The translations under genes and the position numbers were made by a program. Below are positions 57,141 through 64,000 of a stretch of DNA of 64,000 bases, in pieces. The notes under the pieces are model-generated. The model was given only the letters and a program-made list of their open reading frames with translations, made no database searches and was not told where the DNA came from. How positions within the stretch are numbered: the stretch's first letter is position 1; each line of letters begins with the position of its first letter. This DNA is from Parapedobacter tibetensis (GTDB taxonomy: Bacteria; Bacteroidota; Bacteroidia; Sphingobacteriales; Sphingobacteriaceae), in NCBI RefSeq assembly GCF_024704835.1, contig NZ_JAMXBE010000014.1, forward strand, positions 109,691 to 173,690, in the 5' to 3' direction.

Positions 57141-57175
57141 AACGGCTGTTTTATTCAAAAAAAGCAGCCGTTTTT
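57141..57175 (+). terminator. Intrinsic terminator of greA
   Basis: AACGGCTG (57141-57148) pairs with CAGCCGTT (57165-57172), and the stem can be extended by T/A pairs into the loop. A T run follows. Confidence 0.82.
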
Positions 57176-57208
57176 GTATAGCTTATCATTAAACAAAAAA
57201 GAAATACC

Positions 57209-57619
57209 ATGCCCACTATATTTTCAAAAATTGTTGCCGGTGAGATTCCGGCTTATAAAGTGGCCGAGAGCAATGATTATTTGGCTTTCCTGGATATTAG
57301 TCCATTGGCCAAAGGTCATGTGCTGGTTATCCCCAAGCAGGAAACAGACTACCTATTTGATATTGGCGATGATGAATATATGGGGTTATGGATTTTTGCA
57401 AAAATCGTTGCCCAAGGTATAAAGAAAGTACATCCCTGTGAAAAAATAGGCGTAGCCGTGATCGGGTTGGAGGTGGCCCATGCCCATATACACCTGGTAC
57501 CCATCAATGAGGTGGGTGATATTAATTTCAACCGACCTAAGTTACAGTTTAGTCAAGCTGAACTTACCGAGAGTGCAGAAGCAATCAAGGAATCGATTTT
57601 GGGAATTACGCACAAATAA
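57209..57619 (+). CDS. HIT-family nucleotide hydrolase
   Basis: 136 aa. The histidine triad HAHIHLV holds His91, His93 and His95, the nucleotide-phosphate binding site. FLDISPLAKGHVLVIPK near residue 30 is the second typical block. Such proteins hydrolyse purine phosphoramidates or related nucleotides in the cytoplasm. It follows greA with a terminator in between, and no promoter of the usual type is clear in the 33 nt before it. Confidence 0.92.
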   Translation: MPTIFSKIVAGEIPAYKVAESNDYLAFLDISPLAKGHVLVIPKQETDYLFDIGDDEYMGLWIFAKIVAQGIKKVHPCEKIGVAVIGLEVAHAHIHLVPINEVGDINFNRPKLQFSQAELTESAEAIKESILGITHK

Positions 57620-57626
57620 TAAGGAC

Positions 57627-57743
57627 ATGATGACATCTTTTTGTCGCTTCATCACTCCGAGTGATGGATCCGCAAATCCCATGCTCGATGTGACGCTTGC
57701 CACCGAGATTCGAAAATTGGTTATGTCCGTCCCCATGAATTAA
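57627..57743 (+). CDS. Possible 38-codon ORF
   Basis: Begins MMTSFCRFITPSDG and ends SVPMN. AAGGA lies 1 nt upstream of the first ATG, too close for an efficient site. It has no family resemblance I can name and no membrane helix. It fills most of the 170-nt gap between the HIT gene and the DedA gene and may be a chance frame. Confidence 0.15.
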   Translation: MMTSFCRFITPSDGSANPMLDVTLATEIRKLVMSVPMN

Positions 57744-57789
57744 AGCTGTTCTATTCGTTTAATATTTCGTATTTTTGTAATCGACATAT

Positions 57790-58464
57790 ATGCAAGAGTT
57801 CTGGGAGTCATTTTCACAATTGTTGGATGCCGAAGCATTGATAAAATCTGGAGGTTTCTACCTTGTGTTGTTTATCGTGTTCGCTGAGACAGGACTTTTT
57901 TTCGGTTTCTTTCTTCCTGGGGATTATTTGCTTTTTTTAGCCGGCTTGTTTTGTGCTTCCGGAATGTTGAATGTGGACATCACCACCCTGTGTGTAGGGT
58001 TGTTTGCGGCTGGTGTAGCTGGCAATTTTACCGGATATTGGTTTGGATGGCGAGCGGGACCCATGCTGTTTACACGTAAGGATTCATGGCTGTTCAAGCG
58101 GAAATATGTGGTCATGGCCGAGGAATTTTACCACAAATACGGCGGTTTGGCCTTGATTATTGGCCGTTTCGTGCCGATAATACGTACATTTGCACCTATA
58201 TTTGCAGGAGTAGTACAAGTAGATTTCAAGAAATTCACGCTATATAATGTCTGTGGTTGTATCGTATGGGTGTTGACGTTGACACTCTCTGGATATTTCT
58301 TAGGCCGTGAGTTTCCGCAGATTATTGACTACATCACATTCATCATTGTCGGCTTCATCACGTTAACATTCATACCTATTATCATTGCGTTGGTGAAACG
58401 GAAAATACGCCTGAATAAAAGTAATAAAGACATCGATAACAAAAATCATCAAAATAATTTCTAA
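57790..58464 (+). CDS. DedA-family membrane protein
   Basis: 224 aa. [25 protein letters not shown] start ([10 protein letters not shown]), then [37 protein letters not shown] block ([10 protein letters not shown], with its conserved Arg and Pro) and three or four helices. DedA proteins flip undecaprenyl phosphate or phospholipids across the inner membrane. The C-terminal tail is very polar (Lys/Asn-rich). TATTTTTG at 57770-57777 is a likely -7, 12 nt before the ATG. ppa follows 5 nt after the stop. Confidence 0.92.
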   Translation: MQEFWESFSQLLDAEALIKSGGFYLVLFIVFAETGLFFGFFLPGDYLLFLAGLFCASGMLNVDITTLCVGLFAAGVAGNFTGYWFGWRAGPMLFTRKDSWLFKRKYVVMAEEFYHKYGGLALIIGRFVPIIRTFAPIFAGVVQVDFKKFTLYNVCGCIVWVLTLTLSGYFLGREFPQIIDYITFIIVGFITLTFIPIIIALVKRKIRLNKSNKDIDNKNHQNNF

Positions 58465-58469
58465 TCCCA

Positions 58470-59021
58470 ATGAGCATATCACACCCATGGCATGAAGTGT
58501 CCCCAGGCGATGACGTTCCGTCGTCGGTCAATGCTATTATCGAAATCCCTAAAGGTTCAAAAGCAAAGTATGAAATAGATAAGCAAAGCGGGCTCATCAA
58601 ATTAGACCGCGTTTTGTTTTCTTCGGTGATGTATCCGGCTAACTATGGTTTCATCCCAAAGACCTATTGCGATGATAAAGATCCACTTGATATTTTGGTG
58701 CTTTGTTCCGTCGATGTCTATCCCATGAGTATCATAGAAGCCAAGGTCATTGGTGTGATGCATATGATAGACAATGGGGAACAGGATGACAAAATCATCG
58801 CCGTAGCCAAGAACGATATGTCGGTCAATTACATCAACGACCTTTCGGAATTGCCTCCACATACCATGAAGGAAATTGTTCGTTTCTTTCAGGACTATAA
58901 AGCACTAGAACAAAAAAACGTAACCATAGAACGCCTTTTTGGTCGTTCATATGCATATAAGGTTATCCAGGAAAGCATTGAATTGTATCAAAAAGAGTTC
59001 GCTAACCTTATAATGAACTAA
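58470..59021 (+). CDS. ppa: Inorganic pyrophosphatase, family I
   Basis: 183 aa. [41 protein letters not shown] (DxDPxD metal motif) and later [13 protein letters not shown] are the metal-binding parts of soluble pyrophosphatase. It drives biosynthesis by clearing pyrophosphate. It lies 5 nt after the DedA gene, and its stop overlaps the next ATG (TAATG), so the CorC-like gene is translationally coupled. Confidence 0.95.
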   Translation: MSISHPWHEVSPGDDVPSSVNAIIEIPKGSKAKYEIDKQSGLIKLDRVLFSSVMYPANYGFIPKTYCDDKDPLDILVLCSVDVYPMSIIEAKVIGVMHMIDNGEQDDKIIAVAKNDMSVNYINDLSELPPHTMKEIVRFFQDYKALEQKNVTIERLFGRSYAYKVIQESIELYQKEFANLIMN

Positions 59022-60334
59022 TGGGCTGGCAGATTTTCTGGACATTATTCTTGGTCTTCGCCAACGGTTTCTTCGTGGCTGCCGAATTCGCGATTGTCAA
59101 AGTCAGGGCTTCGCAAATTGAGATTAAGATCAAGACCGGTAGCCAGGTGGCTCAGGTGGCCAAGCACATCACCAGCCACCTCGATGGATACCTTGCCGCC
59201 ACGCAATTGGGTATTACATTGTGTTCCCTTGGCCTCGGTTGGGTGGGTGAAGCCGTGATGACCCAAATCGTGGGCAATATCTTTGGCTGGTTCAATGTAG
59301 AACTTACCGGCGTAGTGGCCAAGAATCTAGGACATGTATTGGCGTTCAGTATTATCACCGTATTACATATTGTGTTCGGTGAATTGGCACCTAAATCCAT
59401 TGCCATCCAACGCCCTGTGGCTACTACCATGAGTATTGCGTTACCATTGCGGTTTTTCTATATTCTCTTTAGGCCCATTATTTGGGTTTTAAACGGATTC
59501 GCCAACCTGCTCCTCAAGCTGATGGGTTTCCAGGTCAATGTGGGGGAAGCCCACCATTCGTCCGAGGAATTACAATACTTGCTTGACCAAGGTAGGGAAA
59601 GTGGCGCTTTGGATACGGTGGAGCATGAGCTAATCAAAAATGTGTTTGATTTCAACGAACGGATTGTAAAAAACATCATGGTGCCCCGCACCAAGATTTC
59701 CGCCGCGGAAATGAATTGCCCGGTGGACGATTTTATTGAAAACATCAACAAGGAGGGTTATTCACGGATACCCATCTATGACGATAACATTGACCAAATT
59801 ATCGGTATTGTACACGCCAAGGATATATTGCCCATCATTGCCAAAGGCAAAGAATTGGTATTGAAAAACATTATCCGTAAGCCCTATTTCATCCCTGAAA
59901 CAAAGAAAATAAACGATCTGATGGCCGAGTTCCAGCAGAAGCGCATGCAGATAGCCATTGTGCTCGACGAATTCGGTGGCACGGCAGGGATGGTGACACT
60001 CGAAGACATCGTGGAGGAATTGGTAGGAGAGATCCAAGACGAATATGATGAGGAAACACCCGTGGTGGAAAAAATATCCGAGATGGAATACATGGTGGAT
60101 GCGAGTGCCAGCGTGCATGATGTTAACGAGTTTTTGCCGAAGGAATTGCCAGAAAGTAATGATTACGATACCATTTCCGGCTTGGTGAGCGACTTGTTTG
60201 ATAAAATACCGGACGTGGGCGAACATAAGGAGTTCCATGGATACAATTTCATCATCATGAAGAAAACCCAACAGAACATTGAATTCGTGAAATTGGAGCT
60301 GATGGTTACCTCCGATGATGAGGACGACGAATAA
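59021..60334 (+). CDS. CNNM/CorC (HlyC) membrane protein with CBS pair
   Basis: 437 aa. DUF21 membrane domain with about four helices (1-190; FFVAAEFAIVKVRASQIE, LGLGWVGEA, HIVFGELAPKS). A CBS pair follows (about 205-330; MVPRTKISA, GYSRIPIYDD, ALDEFGGTAGMVTLED-type block) and then the CorC/HlyC domain (about 345-430). Related proteins export Mg2+ or Co2+ with the help of nucleotide sensing. It overlaps ppa by 1 nt; Mg2+ is the cofactor of pyrophosphatase, which may explain the pairing. Confidence 0.92.
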   Translation: MGWQIFWTLFLVFANGFFVAAEFAIVKVRASQIEIKIKTGSQVAQVAKHITSHLDGYLAATQLGITLCSLGLGWVGEAVMTQIVGNIFGWFNVELTGVVAKNLGHVLAFSIITVLHIVFGELAPKSIAIQRPVATTMSIALPLRFFYILFRPIIWVLNGFANLLLKLMGFQVNVGEAHHSSEELQYLLDQGRESGALDTVEHELIKNVFDFNERIVKNIMVPRTKISAAEMNCPVDDFIENINKEGYSRIPIYDDNIDQIIGIVHAKDILPIIAKGKELVLKNIIRKPYFIPETKKINDLMAEFQQKRMQIAIVLDEFGGTAGMVTLEDIVEELVGEIQDEYDEETPVVEKISEMEYMVDASASVHDVNEFLPKELPESNDYDTISGLVSDLFDKIPDVGEHKEFHGYNFIIMKKTQQNIEFVKLELMVTSDDEDDE

Positions 60335-60345
60335 AACCCCGCGGT

Positions 60346-61053
60346 TTGCAACTATTCTACACCCCAGAAATACTGCCCCAACATAAAGCCTTTGTGCTGA
60401 ATGAGGAGGAGAGCAAGCATGCCATCCGTGTACTGCGTTTGTCCAGCGGGCAGCAGATTAACCTGGTGGATGGTAGGGGTGGACGGTATACGGCCGTCAT
60501 TATGGATGCACATCCCAAAAGGACAGTCTTGGAAATTGTGGATGTCAGCATCAACGTTGGAAAACGACCTTATTACTTACATATCGCCATTGCACCCACC
60601 AAGAACATCGATAGGGTGGAGTGGTTTCTCGAAAAAGCCACCGAAGTGGGGATTGATGAAATCACCCCTATTATTTGCGAACATTCCGAACGGAAAGATA
60701 TCAGGTTAGATAGGTTGAATAAAGTTATGGTATCCGCCATGAAGCAATCCATGAAGGCTTATCATCCAAAACTGAATGAGTCGATGAAATTTACGGAGTT
60801 TATAGGTGCCGCCAGTGATGGCCAAAAGTTCATAGCACATTGTGCGGATAGCGATAAGGCTTATCCGAGCCAGCTGGCCCATCCTTCAGACCGTTATACC
60901 ATCTTGGTCGGCCCAGAAGGCGACTTCAGTGCCAGTGAAATCGCTGGAGCCCTTTCTGCCGGATATCAAGCCATTACGCTTGGCGACAGCCGATTGCGCA
61001 CGGAAACTGCGGCGTTGGTGGCTTGTGTAGAGGTGGCTATGTTGAACCGCTGA
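60346..61053 (+). CDS. rsmE: 16S rRNA m3U1498 methyltransferase
   Basis: 235 aa, starting at TTG (60346), which gives the expected N-terminus MQLFYTP. HAIRVLRLSSGQ, then KNIDRVEWFLEKATEVGIDEI-like helix, VGPEGDFSASEI and LGDSRLRTETAAL form the SPOUT trefoil knot of RsmE. It methylates U1498 of 16S rRNA near the subunit interface. It follows the CorC-like gene by 11 nt in the same direction and ends 13 nt before the convergent DUF3299 gene. Confidence 0.93.
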   Translation: MQLFYTPEILPQHKAFVLNEEESKHAIRVLRLSSGQQINLVDGRGGRYTAVIMDAHPKRTVLEIVDVSINVGKRPYYLHIAIAPTKNIDRVEWFLEKATEVGIDEITPIICEHSERKDIRLDRLNKVMVSAMKQSMKAYHPKLNESMKFTEFIGAASDGQKFIAHCADSDKAYPSQLAHPSDRYTILVGPEGDFSASEIAGALSAGYQAITLGDSRLRTETAALVACVEVAMLNR

Positions 61054-61066
61054 AATTGAATCCTTT

Positions 61067-61549
61067 TTAATTGATTAGCTCCGCATCCAGCAGCTGTATT
61101 TCGGAATTCCCTTCCAACGTATTCCCATTCAGGTATACCCGACCTTTTATCTTGATGGGTTCTTCCGTGAAGCGTACCTTTTTACCCTTCTTCATAAAGA
61201 TTTCCACCATGGGAGGGATATCGTTTTGTCCGCAAAACATGCATTGCATAATAGGCAATACGGAGAGCATAAACGTTTCATGGTCCCTTCCGCCATGCAT
61301 AGGCACCAAATAACCCGGCAGGGTGACAATTTTTTTGTCGATGGCTTTCAGTGCTTCGGGGAAATGCGGGGTGTAAATGGTTTCGTTGTCTTTATGCGTA
61401 ACCTTGTACATCAGTTTATTGATGGTCTCCCATGTGTCGTTCATCATGGGGGTATGGTCCGGCACCTCCCCAAAGGGATTGTCTTGCTGCGCGTTAACCA
61501 GCTGGGCGCCCAACATCATCAATACCGTGATTATAACTTGCTTCATCAT
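61067..61549 (-). CDS. Exported DUF3299-like protein
   Basis: 160 aa from the ATG at 61549; the longer frame is antisense to the permease. A signal peptide ends VNAQ (about 19). TLPGYLVPMHG near residue 73, IMQCMFCGQND (a CxxC) near 100 and PIKIKGRVYLNG near 130 match DUF3299, whose members sit beside ABC genes in zinc-responsive clusters of Proteobacteria (PA4063-PA4066 in Pseudomonas). The role is unknown; it may bind metal through the CxxC. It lies 1 nt after the permease stop and is co-transcribed with the ABC genes. Confidence 0.75.
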   Translation of the reverse strand: MMKQVIITVLMMLGAQLVNAQQDNPFGEVPDHTPMMNDTWETINKLMYKVTHKDNETIYTPHFPEALKAIDKKIVTLPGYLVPMHGGRDHETFMLSVLPIMQCMFCGQNDIPPMVEIFMKKGKKVRFTEEPIKIKGRVYLNGNTLEGNSEIQLLDAELIN

Positions 61550-61550
61550 G

Positions 61551-62864
61551 TCAATTTCCTGATAGTGTTTGCGATATGGATGTCTTATAAGCCTTAATGG
61601 CCGGGATAATGGCGGACACAAAGCCGATGGATACACCAATAAGCACCAACCACGCTTCCTGCGGAAGTAGTACCAGCGTCTCCAGCAATGTGGTTGCACC
61701 CCCTGTGCTGGCGCTGATTAGGTAAAGGGCAACATGGCCAATCACGATACCCAATATCGCACCTACAAAAGTAAGCAATATTCCCTCAGCAATCACTATG
61801 CCGAACAATTTCCCCTGCGAAGCACCCAAGGTACGCATGATGGCCAAATCGTATTTGCGGCTTTTGAGGGCGTTGTAAAGGCTGATAAACACACTGAGGG
61901 CGGCCATCAGCATGATCACATAGGCCAATACCTGCAAGGAGTCAATACCGATGCCCAGCAAGGCGAATAGCCGTGCACTTTCGATGGCGGGAGAAGCCGC
62001 TTGCATCGCGGTGCTTTGGTTGACCAACCGAGGGAACATGCCGATAGCAGCGGGGTTGCGGTATTGGATGAGCATGCTGGTGATTTCACGTTCGCCTGTA
62101 CCGATATCGCCCATGATGCTTTTGACCAATTGGGGTTCTTCATGGCTATGGTCATGATCGTGCTGTTCACCATGATGGTGCTCATGTTCTTCCACGCCAG
62201 ACAAGTCATGGTCATCTTCTCCGTGTTCATGATCGTGATCGTCATCGTTGTCGCCATGCATGCGCCACACACTGGCCAGGTTGGCCAATATAAGCCTATC
62301 TGCAACGTTATGGACTGGTTCGAAGATGCCCGTGATGGTATAGGGGTGTTCGCTATGCGTATGGCCCTCGCTGCTCAGCCCATGGGCGCCATAGATCTTG
62401 TCACCCACGCTGAGTCCATGTTTGCGGGCTACTTCAGCGCCGATTACCGCTTCGAAGTCGCGTTGCCATATACGGCCCTCAGCAAGTGCTAAGTTGTACA
62501 ACTGAAGAAATGTGCTATCGGTACCTACAATGCGGTGACCCTTGTAATTATCACCCAATGACAGTGGAACAGCCAGTTTGACCATTGGATTTGCTGCCAG
62601 TGTTTGTGCTTCACGGAGGCTAATATTCCCTGTGGGATTGTCCATGTGGTAAATGCTGCTGAGAATCAGCTGTATTGGGCTTCCTTTTGCACCGACTACC
62701 AGGTCGATTCCGCGACTGTTATTGTCGAGCTGTTCTTCGATTTGGCGGGAAGTAAGCAGCAATACACATAATATTCCCGTGCCAAAAGCGGTGAGTAGTA
62801 TCCCCAACACGGATGTTGCCGGATTTTGGCGCATGCTTTTCCAGGCGATCTGTAATATATTCAT
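61551..62864 (-). CDS. FtsX/MacB-type ABC permease with His/Asp-rich loop
   Basis: 437 aa. The fold is helix (about 18-38), a large periplasmic MacB_PCD-like domain, then three helices (about 310-430; MLMAALSVFISLYNALKSRKYDLAIMRTLGASQG-like block with RTLGAS). Residues about 210-250 hold a dense run of His, Asp and Glu, including DDDHDHEHGEDDHD and HEHHHGEQHDHDHSH, a strong candidate for binding Zn2+ or another divalent metal. The start overlaps the ATPase stop by 4 nt and the DUF3299 gene follows at once, so all three form one operon. Confidence 0.85.
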   Translation of the reverse strand: MNILQIAWKSMRQNPATSVLGILLTAFGTGILCVLLLTSRQIEEQLDNNSRGIDLVVGAKGSPIQLILSSIYHMDNPTGNISLREAQTLAANPMVKLAVPLSLGDNYKGHRIVGTDSTFLQLYNLALAEGRIWQRDFEAVIGAEVARKHGLSVGDKIYGAHGLSSEGHTHSEHPYTITGIFEPVHNVADRLILANLASVWRMHGDNDDDHDHEHGEDDHDLSGVEEHEHHHGEQHDHDHSHEEPQLVKSIMGDIGTGEREITSMLIQYRNPAAIGMFPRLVNQSTAMQAASPAIESARLFALLGIGIDSLQVLAYVIMLMAALSVFISLYNALKSRKYDLAIMRTLGASQGKLFGIVIAEGILLTFVGAILGIVIGHVALYLISASTGGATTLLETLVLLPQEAWLVLIGVSIGFVSAIIPAIKAYKTSISQTLSGN

Positions 62865-63523
62865 TGTTTTATCCCCATTTGATACGCATGTGCTATCCGC
62901 GTTTTGACCCGTTTGTCATGCGTAGCGACAATCAGTGTGGCATGGTGTTCTTCGGCCTGCGTGAGCAGCAGTTCCAATACCGAGGAAGTATTACGATCGT
63001 CCAACGATGCCGTGGGTTCATCTGCCACCAAAATGGCTGGTCGGTTGATCACAGCCCGTGCTATGGCTGCCCGTTGCAGTTGGCCCCGGCTAAGTTTACT
63101 GGGATAATTGTTTGCCTTATCCACAAGGTTAAGTAACGACAATACCTCGTTGATCCGGTCGTTATTTATTTTTGCCCCGGCGAATCCTTGTGCAATCTGT
63201 AGGTTTTCCTTAATGGTGAGGCTTTTTACCAAATGGGCTTCTTGGAAAATCAAGCCAATGCGTTGCCCGCGAAACGCATCCAATTTACGAGCTGGGAGTC
63301 CATAGAGTTGCTGCCCGTCTACCTGCACCGTCCCATCCCCGGGTTTGAGCAACCCACTGAGGATATGCAATAGGGTAGTTTTGCCGCTACCTGAATCGCC
63401 TAATATTAAGGTGTGTTGTCCAGGTGGCACTTCCAGGTCGGCGAAACGTAATGATTCACCCTGGGGATATTGGTATGCTACGTCGTTCAAACGGACGACA
63501 GGAGTTATTGTATTTTCGTGCAT
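62861..63523 (-). CDS. ABC transporter ATP-binding protein (LolD/MacB type)
   Basis: 220 aa. Walker A GDSGSGKT (42-49), Q-loop, ABC signature LSRGQLQR (about 143), Walker B ILVADEPTASLDD and the switch His in VATHDKR. The signature is LSRGQ instead of LSGGQ. It powers the FtsX/MacB-type permease encoded next, with a 4-nt overlap. It heads the three-gene operon; 63524 onwards is a long AT-rich region with a palindrome. Confidence 0.92.
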   Translation of the reverse strand: MHENTITPVVRLNDVAYQYPQGESLRFADLEVPPGQHTLILGDSGSGKTTLLHILSGLLKPGDGTVQVDGQQLYGLPARKLDAFRGQRIGLIFQEAHLVKSLTIKENLQIAQGFAGAKINNDRINEVLSLLNLVDKANNYPSKLSRGQLQRAAIARAVINRPAILVADEPTASLDDRNTSSVLELLLTQAEEHHATLIVATHDKRVKTRIAHAYQMGIKQ

Positions 63524-63577
63524 GTTACTACGATATCATTCTACCAAGTTTTTAGCTAATCGCTTAGACTTTGCAAG

Positions 63578-63595
63578 TTAATGTATTCACATTAA
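63578..63595. promoter_or_regulatory. Palindrome in the promoter region of the ABC/DUF3299 operon
   Basis: TTAATGT-ATTC-ACATTAA, perfect 7-bp arms around 4 nt, 55 nt upstream of the ATPase start. On the minus strand TAACTTGCA (a -7-like element) begins within its right end, so a bound dimer would block transcription. Fur-family sites (Fur, Zur) have this size, but the regulator is unknown. Confidence 0.35.
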
Positions 63596-63632
63596 ATAAG
63601 CAGCACGCTAATGCAACTTTATTGATATTATT

Positions 63633-63660
63633 GGCTGTCGGCAGTCAGCTATCAGTAATC
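63633..63660. repeat. Repeat word related to the adk-obg spacer
   Basis: On the minus strand this reads CTGATAGCTGACTGCCGACAGCC, related to the CTGACAGCCGAAAGCTGATAGCC words at 41309-41331. It is a diverged piece of the same low-complexity family. Confidence 0.4.
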
Positions 63661-63793
63661 GATATTTTAATAACTGTTTTTTGCTATTTTAGGTTTTAAT
63701 AAACCTAATTTGTGTGTGATTTATTTAATGAATCGAGAATTATGTGTTATTTTTATGAGTATTTTAATAATTTTTTCGTTAATTTTCATTAGA

Positions 63794-63871
63794 ATAATTT
63801 GCTTTTTAATGGCAATGAAGCTTGCATGAATTATTTTTCACTTTCTATTTGTTTTCAGCGGCGTTCAAGAA
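63794..63871. repeat. Dispersed noncoding element, copy 2
   Basis: About 78 nt, from ATAATTTG to GTTCAAGAA, aligned with 25978-26050 except for a 5-nt insertion after ATGAAGCT and a 3-nt deletion further on. The matching blocks differ by transitions only (for example AACGGTG against AATGGCA). On the minus strand it ends just before ATGAAAAT, as copy 1 ends just before the mltG ATG. Confidence 0.6.
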
Positions 63872-64000
63872 ATCACTTCGCTAAGTTTATGTCTTTTTGT
63901 GAATGTAAATTCATGCAGGTTTTATCAATTAATGTAATTTTTGCGTAGTTTGTTTGTGTGTATGATATGTTTATGATTTGATTTTGTGATTTTTGATTAA

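Larger units (their letters stand above)
63524..64000. other. AT-rich region with no recognised gene
   Basis: 477 nt to the window edge. No convincing coding frame is present; a 22-codon frame on the minus strand (about 63720-63790) starts near the repeat copy but is short and Lys/Ile-rich. It holds a palindrome at 63578-63595, a repeat word at 63633-63660 and the second dispersed element at 63794-63871. Long T runs fill the rest. The promoter of the ABC operon must lie here. Confidence 0.6.

Noticed and set aside
59762..60271. 169-codon open frame on the minus strand inside the CorC-like gene
   Set aside because: It mirrors the CBS/CorC coding sequence; its His/Phe-rich composition is that of an antisense shadow.

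Overview
The window reads as the chromosome of a Gram-negative Bacteroidota bacterium, most likely from the Sphingobacteriaceae or a close relative. The evidence is the gene families (PorV-like barrel, PASTA protein beside ddl, monomeric isocitrate dehydrogenase, LytS/LytTR pair, DUF4286 and DUF983 proteins) and the promoters. Many genes carry the Bacteroidota -33/-7 pattern TTG-N20-TAnnTTTG, and Shine-Dalgarno sites are nearly absent. No phage, insertion sequence, CRISPR array or rRNA is visible. One tRNA-Arg(ACG) is present.

Layout. 1-2427: tail of an unknown gene, then two Tat-exported sugar-type enzymes (TIM-barrel isomerase, Gfo/Idh/MocA oxidoreductase). 2441-7616: a palindromic repeat, a PorV-like barrel, a helix-hairpin-helix plus barrel protein, and ComEC, together a possible DNA-uptake cluster. 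7650-14917: PAP2 phosphatase, polyphosphate kinase, a RecQ helicase of unusual domain order, and isocitrate dehydrogenase. 15238-17940: LytS-type kinase and LytTR regulator. 18012-23394: ribosomal protein S1, an OmpA-family lipoprotein and a hybrid histidine kinase. 23555-28144: a cell-envelope block (YihY, thioesterase, MltG, PASTA protein, Ddl). 28319-35988: M48 protease facing a very large alpha-2-macroglobulin. 36102-40419: AraC regulator, small unknown protein, metallo-beta-lactamase-fold hydrolase, patatin, alpha/beta hydrolase. 40589-44716: tRNA-Arg, adk, obg, S10 peptidase, panB. 44879-49414: universal stress protein and the methylcitrate-cycle operon prpBCD. 49546-51865: pseudouridine synthase, two CxxC membrane proteins, rfbC and a DUF4286 protein. 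52058-56424: an S9-peptidase-like lipoprotein without its catalytic Ser and His, then a two-component pair. 56611-61053: greA, HIT, DedA, ppa, CorC-like protein, rsmE. 61067-63523: an ABC transporter with a histidine-rich loop and a DUF3299 protein. 63524-64000: AT-rich, no gene recognised.

The items most worth following are the comEC-linked outer-membrane cluster, the catalytically dead S9 protein, a promoter-proximal terminator in the greA leader, the His-rich ABC/DUF3299 module with a palindrome in its promoter region, and a roughly 75-nt noncoding element present twice. Starts were moved from the longest reading frame to an internal ATG where promoter position, signal peptide or family length favoured it; each entry says so.
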